13,260 nt of DNA from Sphingomonadaceae bacterium. GTDB taxonomy: Bacteria > Pseudomonadota > Alphaproteobacteria > Sphingomonadales > Sphingomonadaceae. A program made the position numbers and the translations under genes. A model generated the notes under the pieces. That model ran no database searches, was not told where the DNA came from, and saw only the letters and a list, made by a program, of their open reading frames with translations. Shown here one piece after another: positions 7,437 through 13,260 of the stretch. Positions within the stretch are counted from its first letter, which is position 1. Each line of letters begins with the position of its first letter. The stretch lies in the NCBI GenBank assembly GCA_009923795.1, contig RFSU01000039.1, forward strand, positions 1-13,260. Reading direction: 5' to 3'.

Positions 7437-9025
7437 TAGTTGCGTCCTCCAACCAAGCCCTTGGCAATCACCTGAGCCTGAATTTCCGCCGCCCCTTCAA
7501 AGATATTGAGGATACGAGCATCGCACAAAATGCGGCTGATTTCATATTCCAGCGCATAACCATTGCCCCCATGGATTTGCAGGCTGGCATCGGCATTGCT
7601 CCATGCCGCACGGGCGGCGAGAAGTTTTGCCATACCCGCTTCAATATCGCATCTTTTACCGCTGTCTTTGGCGCGAGCAGCGGCATAGGTCAGCTCTCGC
7701 GCGGCAATCATATCGGCCAAGCTCATGGCGATTTTATCGGCCACGCGCGGGAAGGCCAAAATGGATTTGCCAAATTGCTTGCGGCTCACCGCATAATCCA
7801 GCCCGAGTTCCAACGCCCGCTTTGCAACGCCAACGGCCCGGGCCGCTGTTTGGATGCGCGCGCCTTCAAAGGTGCGCATGAGTTGCTTAAAGCCCTGCCC
7901 CTCTTCACCGCCCAGCAGCGCATCCTCAGGGGCGGTCATAGCATCAAATTGAAGCGCATATTCCCGCATGCCGCGATAGCCCAGCACCTCAATTTCGCTG
8001 CCACTCATGCCCGGCGTGGGAAAGGGATCCGTCTCCGTGCCGCGTACTTTGGGCACCAGCAACATGGAGAGACCAGCATAGCCGCGTTCCTCTGGCAAGG
8101 TACGCACCAGCATGGTCATCAGATCAGATCGACTAGCGTGGGTGATCCATGTCTTGGCCCCGTCAATGACCCAGCCCGTTTCGCTGCGGCGCGCGCGCGT
8201 CTGCAGGGAGCCGAGATCAGACCCGGTGTCGGGTTCGGTAAAGACCGCGGTTGGGAGCACCTTCCCACTGGCAATTTTGGGCAACCAATGCGTCTTTTGG
8301 GCAAGGGTGCCGCCCATCGCGATCAGCTCCCCCGCAATTTCAGAGCGGGTGCCAAGCGACCCCGCGCCAATCCACCCGCGCGACAATTCTTCCGTGACAA
8401 CGCACATAACCAGTTTGGACAGGCCAAGGCCGCCAAACTCCTCTGGGATGCAGACCCCAAAAGTGCCGAGATCGGCCATCGCTGCGACCGTTGCATCGGG
8501 GATCAGGTCATTGGCCAAATGCCAGTTGTGCGCATGGGGCAAAATCTCGGCCTGCGTGAACCGACGAAACTGATCGCGGATGCTATCCAGCTCTGCATCA
8601 TGGAAGCTCTCGCTGGGGCTTTGCCCCTCTGCCAAGGCCTGCGCCACGGCAAGGCGCGTGCTGGCATGATCGGCCAACAGCACAGAGGAGGAAGCGGCCT
8701 CCAGCGCACGGGCCGCATCCTGCACACCCAGATCGCTTGGCCGAAGCAGTTCATTCTGCCCCATCGGCAAGCCGCCAACCAGCTGACCCAAGGATTCCGC
8801 GAAGATGAGATGGGCCACCTGCTGATCGAGCGGGGAGCCGCCTGCATTGGCGGCGAGCCAATCCGAAACAGCCTCCAGTGCGGCCACGCTGGTTGCGATC
8901 CACGCAAAGCCATGCGCTGCCCGTTGCTGCGTATCTATCGCATGCGTGGTGAGCCGTTCTGCCAGAGCAGCTTTGGCCGCATCCCGATAGGTTCGGGCCG
9001 CCTCAAGACAATGGACAAGCGTCAT
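7436..9025 (-). CDS. (2S)-methylsuccinyl-CoA dehydrogenase-like acyl-CoA dehydrogenase (Mcd family)
   Basis: The gene encodes 529 residues, long for an ACAD because of an extra helical N-terminal region of about 150 residues. That extension, with AAHGFAWIAT (36-45) and GGLPMGQNELLRPSDLG (84-100), is what I recognise from methylsuccinyl-CoA dehydrogenase of the ethylmalonyl-CoA pathway. The ACAD body follows: FTEPDTGSD (262-270), then the TFEGARIQTAARAVG helix, RKQFGK, and a terminal IFEGAAEIQAQVIAKGL whose glutamate E510 is the expected base. It would oxidise methylsuccinyl-CoA or a related branched dicarboxyl-CoA. A longer reading with an ATG at 9070 exists, but ATG 9025 overlaps the upstream thiolase stop as ATGA and begins where family similarity begins, so 9025 is preferred. 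Neighbouring Mct- and Meh-like genes support this chemistry. The natural substrate could be larger. Confidence 0.8.
   Translation of the reverse strand: MTLVHCLEAARTYRDAAKAALAERLTTHAIDTQQRAAHGFAWIATSVAALEAVSDWLAANAGGSPLDQQVAHLIFAESLGQLVGGLPMGQNELLRPSDLGVQDAARALEAASSSVLLADHASTRLAVAQALAEGQSPSESFHDAELDSIRDQFRRFTQAEILPHAHNWHLANDLIPDATVAAMADLGTFGVCIPEEFGGLGLSKLVMCVVTEELSRGWIGAGSLGTRSEIAGELIAMGGTLAQKTHWLPKIASGKVLPTAVFTEPDTGSDLGSLQTRARRSETGWVIDGAKTWITHASRSDLMTMLVRTLPEERGYAGLSMLLVPKVRGTETDPFPTPGMSGSEIEVLGYRGMREYALQFDAMTAPEDALLGGEEGQGFKQLMRTFEGARIQTAARAVGVAKRALELGLDYAVSRKQFGKSILAFPRVADKIAMSLADMIAARELTYAAARAKDSGKRCDIEAGMAKLLAARAAWSNADASLQIHGGNGYALEYEISRILCDARILNIFEGAAEIQAQVIAKGLVGGRN
7445..7450 (-). 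promoter_or_regulatory. Strong ribosome binding site of the Meh-like hydratase
   Basis: GGAGGA on the minus strand lies 8 bases before ATG 7436. It is built from the last glycine codons of the Mcd-like gene. Together with the TAATG stop/start junction it indicates efficient re-initiation. Confidence 0.75.
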
Positions 9026-10233
9026 GCGCGTTCGAAAACCGCCGCAATCCCCTGCCCGCCGCCAATGCACATGGTTTCCAGCCCATAGCGCACAGTGCGA
9101 CGCTGCATTTCGCGGGTCAGATTGGCAAGGATCCGGCCGCCCGTCGCGCCAATGGGATGGCCCAAGGAAATGCCAGAGCCATTCACATTCAAAATCTCAT
9201 GCCGGCTGTCGTCATCTGACCAGCCCCAGCCCTTCAGGCAGGCCAGCACCTGCGGCGCAAAAGCCTCATTCAATTCAATCAGGCCAATATCATCGAAAGA
9301 CAGGCCGTTGCGCGCAAACAGACGCTCTGTTGCGGGAACTGGGCCAATGCCCATACGGCTCGGGTCACACCCCGCTGCGGCCCAGCTGTGGAAGAAGGCA
9401 ATGGGTTCCAGCCCCAATTCCTCCAGCCGGTCTTCAGCGACAACCAAGCAAGCGGCGGCTGCGTCATTTTGCTGGCTGGCATTGCCCGCCGTTACAACGC
9501 CGCCTTCCAGTGGACGCAGTTTACCCAATGTGTCCAAGCTGGCATCGGCGCGATAGCCCTCATCATGATCAAAAAGGACGGGATCTCCCTTTTTCTGGGC
9601 GATGCTGACGGGCACGAGTTCATCGGCAAATAGGCCATTCTTCCATGCGGCGGCCGCGCGCTGGTGCGACCGGGCAGCATAAGCATCGCACGCTTCCCGG
9701 CTGATGCCATAATCCTTGGCAAGGTTTTCGGCCGTTTCGATCATCCCCGTGATCACGCCGAACCGCTCCACCGGTTGCGACATGACGCGCCCGCGCGTCA
9801 GGCGATCATGCAGTGTCAAATTGCCCGCACGCACGCCTTTGCGAATATCGGTGGTGTAATGCTCCACATTCGACATGCTCTCAACGCCACCGGCGACGAC
9901 GATATCGCTCACCCCGGTTTGAACCATCATTGCGGCGTTGACGATGGCTTGCAGGCCAGACCCGCAGCGCCGATCCAACTGATAGCCCGGCACGTCCAGC
10001 GGCAAGCCCGCGGCCAGCCAAGACCAATGGCCGATGCAGGGCGCTTCGCCATTGCCATAGCCTTGCGAGAAGACGACATCATCGACGCGCGCGGGATCAA
10101 TTTTCGTCCGCTCCATCAGCGCCTTCAGGATAACCCCGCCCAACTCACCAGCGGTCATGCTCGCCAGAGCACCGCCAAATTTTCCAACGGGCGTCCGGAT
10201 GGGGGCAACAATTGCGGCGCGTCTGAGTGTCAT
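9022..10233 (-). CDS. Thiolase (acetyl-CoA acetyltransferase family), canonical active site
   Basis: The 403-residue thiolase has all standard signatures: DRRCGSGLQA (88-97) with nucleophile C90, NEAFA (322-326), GSGISLGHPIGATGG (352-366) with H359, and MCIGGGQG (388-395) with C389. It would catalyse CoA-dependent cleavage of a 3-ketoacyl-CoA. It is clearly a different lineage from the 419-residue thiolase at the operon's end, so the two probably act on different intermediates. Its start overlaps the CoA-transferase stop as ATGA and has AGGAA 7 bases upstream. Its own stop overlaps the Mcd-like start as ATGA. Position between CoA-transferase and dehydrogenase gives no direct clue to the substrate. 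Confidence 0.92.
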   Translation of the reverse strand: MTLRRAAIVAPIRTPVGKFGGALASMTAGELGGVILKALMERTKIDPARVDDVVFSQGYGNGEAPCIGHWSWLAAGLPLDVPGYQLDRRCGSGLQAIVNAAMMVQTGVSDIVVAGGVESMSNVEHYTTDIRKGVRAGNLTLHDRLTRGRVMSQPVERFGVITGMIETAENLAKDYGISREACDAYAARSHQRAAAAWKNGLFADELVPVSIAQKKGDPVLFDHDEGYRADASLDTLGKLRPLEGGVVTAGNASQQNDAAAACLVVAEDRLEELGLEPIAFFHSWAAAGCDPSRMGIGPVPATERLFARNGLSFDDIGLIELNEAFAPQVLACLKGWGWSDDDSRHEILNVNGSGISLGHPIGATGGRILANLTREMQRRTVRYGLETMCIGGGQGIAAVFERA

Positions 10234-11432
10234 GATGCAATTCCTACAATCTTAGAATCAATAAGGCGGGCAATCTCACCCGAGGACAGGCCGAGCCGTT
10301 CGCTCAGCACTTGTTCGCTATGCTGGCCATTGCGCGGCGCGGGCAGCGGCGCGGAACGATCCAATTGAGGCACCGTCCCAAACGCGCCTGCGGCGGGATA
10401 GGCAAAGCCCGAAGGGTTGGTATCGACCCTGCTGAACATAGGATTATCCCCCACAAGGCGGGGATCATGCGCGGCATCCAACATGGTGCGATAGGCCGAA
10501 TGGACAATGCCCGCCGCGTCAAAGCTCGTCGCCAGCTCTGCATGGGGGCGCGCCGCTATGGCCGCTTCAAACAGCGGATACAGGGCATCACGATGGGTGA
10601 AGCGCAGGCCATCATCCTTGGCAAAGCTGACACCCAACTGGCCTTCCAAAGCTGCCAAGGATGCCTCAAGATCCAAAGCCGTCACCAAATTGGCCCATTG
10701 GCGCGGCGTGACGACCACAATCATCGTGCGCACGCCATCGGACGTCACAAAGTCACGCCCGAACAGGCCATAGACCATATTGCCCAAGCGTGGCCGATTG
10801 GCCCCTTGATGCAAGACTTCGGCAATGCCACCCAAATTGGCGACTGTCCCAATTGCGACATCGGACAGGGGGATGCGGATTTCGCTGCCTTCACCTGTTT
10901 CATCGCGCCGCCGCAGGGCGGCGAGCATTGCAAAGGCGGCATAGGCCCCGCTCACCAAATCCCAAGCGGGCAAAACATGGTTCACAGGCTCTGGCCCCGG
11001 CCCTGTCATCATCGGATAGCCAACAGCATTGTTGACCGTATAATCCAATGCCGGCGCGCCATCGGCCCAGCCCATGATCCGTGCGGTCACAAGATCAGGC
11101 CGCTTTTCCGCCAGCTTTGCGTGCGCCAAAAAGCCTTCTGCTGGGAAATTGGTGATGAACTGACCCGTTTTGCACACCAAGTCTTGCAGCAATTCTCGCC
11201 CTTGCGGCGTGCCCAAATCCAGCGCGACCGACTTTTTCGCCCGATTGAGATTTTCCCAATAAAGCGAGTCATTTGCGGGCGTCACGGGCCAGCGGCGATA
11301 ATCCGGCCCGCCGCCTATTTGGTCGACGCGGATCACCTCTGCGCCCATTTGGGCAAGATACAGCCCGGCTGTCGGCGACGCGACAAAGCTGGATGCTTCA
11401 ATGACCGAAAGACCGCCGAGCAATTGATACAT
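10230..11432 (-). CDS. Family III CoA-transferase (CaiB/BaiF), 2-methylfumaryl-CoA isomerase (Mct)-like
   Basis: The 400-residue protein is of the CaiB/BaiF type. LGGLSVIEASSFVASPTAGLYLAQMGAEVIRVD (residues 5 to 37 with small variations) forms the N-terminal Rossmann start. LNRAKKSVALDL (62-73) is the usual CoA-binding strand. D158 in NHVLPAWDLVSG (151-162) is the expected catalytic aspartate. The details IGGGPDYRRWPVT (39-51), the AWD loop and NRPRLGNMVYGLFGRDF (212-228) resemble 2-methylfumaryl-CoA isomerase (mesaconyl-CoA C1-C4 CoA-transferase, Mct). That enzyme moves CoA from one carboxylate to the other within one molecule. Such a function would suit a succinate- or fumarate-like dicarboxylate. 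The gene starts 3 bases after the upstream ACAD stop with AGG 8 bases upstream. Family III is certain; Mct-type chemistry is likely but not proven, and intermolecular transfer remains possible. Confidence 0.82.
   Translation of the reverse strand: MYQLLGGLSVIEASSFVASPTAGLYLAQMGAEVIRVDQIGGGPDYRRWPVTPANDSLYWENLNRAKKSVALDLGTPQGRELLQDLVCKTGQFITNFPAEGFLAHAKLAEKRPDLVTARIMGWADGAPALDYTVNNAVGYPMMTGPGPEPVNHVLPAWDLVSGAYAAFAMLAALRRRDETGEGSEIRIPLSDVAIGTVANLGGIAEVLHQGANRPRLGNMVYGLFGRDFVTSDGVRTMIVVVTPRQWANLVTALDLEASLAALEGQLGVSFAKDDGLRFTHRDALYPLFEAAIAARPHAELATSFDAAGIVHSAYRTMLDAAHDPRLVGDNPMFSRVDTNPSGFAYPAAGAFGTVPQLDRSAPLPAPRNGQHSEQVLSERLGLSSGEIARLIDSKIVGIAS
10241..10245 (-). promoter_or_regulatory. Ribosome binding site of the 403-residue thiolase
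   Basis: AGGAA on the minus strand lies 7 bases before ATG 10233, inside the end of the CoA-transferase gene. It supports this start together with the ATGA overlap. Confidence 0.6.
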
Positions 11433-11435
11433 GGA

Positions 11436-12611
11436 TCAGGCCTGAGCCGCCCATTCGCGCAGCATATGCTTTGCGATTTGGAGCTGGAGGATCTGCGTCG
11501 TGCCTTCGTAAATCCGATAGATACGGGCATCGCGGAAGAAGCGTTCCGCATCATATTCCGCCAGATAGCCAGCGCCGCCATAAATCTGCACCACGCGATC
11601 AACGACGCGTCCGCACATTTCCGATGCAAAAACCTTGGCGGCAGCGGCCTTGCGCAAGACATTTTCTCCGGCATCGGCGCGACGCGCGGCGTCTTCCAAC
11701 ATGCATTCCGCCGCGTAAATTTCGATCTCGCTTTCAGCGAGCATCTGCTGGATCAGCTGGAAATTGGCGATCGGTTCCCCAAAGGCCTTGCGCTCATTGG
11801 CATAACGCAACGCGCTGTCGAGTGCCCGGCGTGCATAGCCTGCCGCCGCCGCTCCAACGGACAAGCGCCCATTGTCGAGGCTCTGCATGGCCGTGACAAA
11901 GCCCTTACCTTCCTCGCCACCCAGCAGCGCGTCGGCGGGCAGTTTCACATCCTCCATGATGATATCGGCAATATGGCTGCCAGCCTGGCCCATTTTCTTA
12001 TCCGACTTCCCGACCGTTATGCCCGGCGTCTCCATCGGCACGAGAAAGGCCGAGACATGGGCGTTTTTCGGCAAAGCCTCTTTGCTCGTGCGCGCCATGA
12101 TGAGGGCGACATTCGCGAAAAGCGAATTGGTGATGTAGCGCTTGGTGCCATTCAACACCCAACCATTGCCGGATTTGACGGCCATTGTTTGCATCGCGGC
12201 AGAATCGGACCCCGAACCCGGCTCAGTCAGCCCGAAAGAGGCAATTTCACCAGCGGCCAGACGAGGAAGCCATTCCGCCTTCTGTTCAGCCGTGCCGCCA
12301 TTTTTCAAAGCGGAACAGACCATGCCAATGTTGATCGATGTGATCGAACGATAGCAGGGCATCGCATAGCTGAGTTCCCGGATGGTGCGAACATATTGCT
12401 GGATATTCATGCCAGCCCCGCCAAATTCTTCCGGCATGGTCAAGCCAAACAGGCCAAGCTGACGCATTTCATCCAATATGTCGTCGGGGATCAGGTCCGT
12501 TTCCAAAACCTGCTTTTCAGCCGGGATAAGGCGTTCCCGCACATAGCGGTGCAGCTGTTCGGTGAACTGCTCAAATATATCGGCGTCCATGCCTGCGGTC
12601 GTTGTGCTCAT
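11436..12611 (-). CDS. Acyl-CoA dehydrogenase, canonical
   Basis: This 391-residue flavoprotein is of the medium/short-chain ACAD type. FGLTEPGSGSD is at 126-136. The helix SLDNGRLSVGAAAAGYARRAL is followed by ERKAFGEPIANFQLIQ. VQIYGGAGYLAEYDAERFFRDA precedes IYRIYEGTTQILQ, whose glutamate E369 is the catalytic base. It would carry out alpha,beta-dehydrogenation of an acyl-CoA with electrons passing to ETF. The reading frame extends back to an ATG at 12674, but that start would overlap the upstream SDR by 53 bases. ATG 12611 has TGAGG 8 bases upstream and leaves a normal 10-base gap, and similarity to the family starts after it. It is one of three different ACADs in the operon, and its motif set is the most standard. 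Substrate unknown. Confidence 0.9.
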   Translation of the reverse strand: MSTTTAGMDADIFEQFTEQLHRYVRERLIPAEKQVLETDLIPDDILDEMRQLGLFGLTMPEEFGGAGMNIQQYVRTIRELSYAMPCYRSITSINIGMVCSALKNGGTAEQKAEWLPRLAAGEIASFGLTEPGSGSDSAAMQTMAVKSGNGWVLNGTKRYITNSLFANVALIMARTSKEALPKNAHVSAFLVPMETPGITVGKSDKKMGQAGSHIADIIMEDVKLPADALLGGEEGKGFVTAMQSLDNGRLSVGAAAAGYARRALDSALRYANERKAFGEPIANFQLIQQMLAESEIEIYAAECMLEDAARRADAGENVLRKAAAAKVFASEMCGRVVDRVVQIYGGAGYLAEYDAERFFRDARIYRIYEGTTQILQLQIAKHMLREWAAQA

Positions 12612-12619
12612 CTCTTTGG

Positions 12620-12624
12620 CCTCA
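12620..12624 (-). promoter_or_regulatory. Ribosome binding site deciding the ACAD start
   Basis: TGAGG on the minus strand, overlapping the TGA stop of the upstream SDR, lies 8 bases before ATG 12611. It argues against the upstream ATG codons at 12674 and 12635. Confidence 0.65.
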
Positions 12625-13260
12625 AATTGGATCATAAGGGAAAATATGTGCCGACACTTCATCGGCACGGGCAAAACTCGGGCGGAAGGACGGGATCAGC
12701 TCATCAGCAATGGCTTCCGGCGTCCAGCCCTCCACCTTGGTCATCGACCGCACCGGGCGCGGCTTATTGAACAAAGTGATTTCATTTTTGCGGACAGAGA
12801 AAATCTGGTTGGTCACATCCTTGGATGCATCAGAGGCCAGATAGACGACCAGAGGCGCAATCTTATCTGCACTCATCGTTTTCATCCGCTCTACCCGGGC
12901 CTTTTGTTCCGGCGTTTCAGCGGGAATGGAGGCGGTCATCCGGCTCCAGGCAAAAGGTGCAATGCAATTAGACCGGACGCCCGCGCGGGCCATATCCAGC
13001 GCGATCGATTGAGACAGGCCGACAATCGCCAATTTGGCAGCGGAATAATTGGCCTGCCCAATATTTCCAACCAGACCAGATGTGGACGTGAAGTGGATGA
13101 AGCTGCCCGATTGCTGCTCCCGGAAATAGGGCGTTGCAGCCTTAGAGACGTTAAAGCTGCCGTGCAGATGAACGTCGATGACGGCGCGCCAATCCTCATG
13201 GCTCATCTTGTGCCAAATGGTATCGCGCAAAATGCCGGCATTATTGACGACTGCATCAAT
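12622..13260 (-). CDS. SDR dehydrogenase, Hsd4A/MFE-2-like (5' end outside window)
   Basis: The last 212 residues of a short-chain dehydrogenase are visible; the reading frame is open to the window edge, so the cofactor-binding N-terminus is missing. NNAG is at visible residues 6-9. The catalytic residues are S59, Y72 and K76 in TSTSGLVGN and QANYSAAKLA. The text NCIAPFAWSRMTA (98-110) and VIDVHLHGSF (27-36) resemble the (3R)-hydroxyacyl-CoA dehydrogenases of the MFE-2 and Hsd4A group, which act in peroxisomal and steroid side-chain beta-oxidation. A C-terminal tail of about 50 residues (KPRPVRSMTKVEGWTPEAIA onward) beyond the Rossmann core is also usual in that group. It probably oxidises a 3-hydroxyacyl-CoA. 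A TTG within the frame at 13228-13230 is an internal leucine, not a start. The next gene follows after 10 bases. Confidence 0.82.
   Translation of the reverse strand: MDAVVNNAGILRDTIWHKMSHEDWRAVIDVHLHGSFNVSKAATPYFREQQSGSFIHFTSTSGLVGNIGQANYSAAKLAIVGLSQSIALDMARAGVRSNCIAPFAWSRMTASIPAETPEQKARVERMKTMSADKIAPLVVYLASDASKDVTNQIFSVRKNEITLFNKPRPVRSMTKVEGWTPEAIADELIPSFRPSFARADEVSAHIFPYDPI

Larger units (their letters stand above)
3336..13260 (-). other. Nine-gene beta-oxidation-type operon
   Basis: Nine same-strand genes are packed with junctions, in transcription order, of +10, +3, -4 (ATGA), -4 (ATGA), -1 (TAATG), -4 (ATGA), +17 and +14 bases. No room remains for internal promoters or terminators outside coding sequence. 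The order is SDR, ACAD, CoA-transferase, thiolase, Mcd-like ACAD, Meh-like hydratase, ACAD, SDR, thiolase. This provides dehydrogenation, hydration, second oxidation and thiolysis, plus a CoA-relocating step. The promoter lies beyond 13260. Confidence 0.85.

Noticed and set aside
7436..9070. Longer start (ATG 9070) for the Mcd-like gene
   Set aside because: It would add 15 residues with no family resemblance and overlap the upstream thiolase by 49 bases. ATG 9025 gives the ATGA junction typical of this operon.
7274..9088. A 604-codon open frame on the + strand opposite the hydratase and Mcd-like genes
   Set aside because: Same explanation: an antisense shadow of clearly conserved enzymes, with low-complexity, basic, domain-free translation.
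3461..9166. Near-identical sequence around 3464-3480 and 9150-9166 as a possible repeat
   Set aside because: Both encode the conserved HPIGATG histidine loop of the two thiolases, so the similarity is from protein conservation.
11436..12674. Longer start (ATG 12674) for the first ACAD
   Set aside because: It would overlap the SDR by 53 bases. ATG 12611 has a TGAGG at good spacing and matches where ACAD similarity starts.
10311..12770. An 819-codon open frame on the + strand opposite the CoA-transferase and ACAD genes
   Set aside because: It mirrors two well-supported minus-strand genes that share one codon register. The composition is rich in Arg, His, Gly and Cys and shows no recognisable domain. 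Rarity of TTA, CTA and TCA codons in the real genes explains the lack of stops.
3336..13260. The complete ethylmalonyl-CoA pathway
   Set aside because: Only the Mcd-like enzyme of that pathway is present. No crotonyl-CoA carboxylase/reductase, ethylmalonyl-CoA mutase, epimerase or malyl-CoA lyase is seen.

Overview
The window reads as a chromosomal catabolic locus of an alphaproteobacterium. A sphingomonad-type host is my best guess, from protein style, moderately high G+C by eye, and a dense array of acyl-CoA metabolism genes. The host is an inference. There is no rRNA, tRNA, mobile element, CRISPR array or recognisable regulator. No stretch longer than about 30 bases lies outside a gene, so there are no intergenic regions of note.

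Left part, + strand (2-3355): the C-terminal end of an AMP-forming acyl-CoA ligase, then a complete feruloyl-CoA-synthase-type ligase, then a 12-TM MFS transporter. These look like uptake and CoA activation of one or more carboxylic acids. The transporter's 3' end overlaps the opposing operon's last gene by 20 bp.

Right part, - strand (13260 down to 3336): nine genes in one tight polycistronic array. In transcription order they are an SDR (5' end off the window), an acyl-CoA dehydrogenase (ACAD), a CaiB/BaiF family III CoA-transferase resembling 2-methylfumaryl-CoA (mesaconyl-CoA) isomerase Mct, a thiolase, a long ACAD resembling (2S)-methylsuccinyl-CoA dehydrogenase Mcd, a double-hotdog MaoC/HTD2 hydratase resembling mesaconyl-C4-CoA hydratase Meh, a third ACAD, a second SDR of the 17beta-HSD10 type, and a second thiolase. 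Junctions are ATGA, TAATG or gaps of at most 17 bases, so co-transcription and translational coupling are very likely. Two start codons were moved inward from the longest reading frames because junctions and ribosome binding sites fit better: the Mcd-like gene at 9025 and the first ACAD at 12611.

Together the genes supply ligase, importer, three dehydrogenases, a hydratase, two hydroxyacyl dehydrogenases, two thiolases and an intramolecular-type CoA-transferase. That is a full beta-oxidation-like route with a distinctive methylsuccinyl/mesaconyl-CoA-like module (Mct-, Mcd- and Meh-like). The window shows no crotonyl-CoA carboxylase/reductase, mutase or citramalyl/malyl-CoA lyase. The module is therefore more likely to serve breakdown of a branched or substituted dicarboxylic acid, perhaps from a larger cyclic, terpenoid, steroid or aromatic compound, than the assimilatory ethylmalonyl-CoA pathway. 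The actual substrate cannot be read from the sequence.
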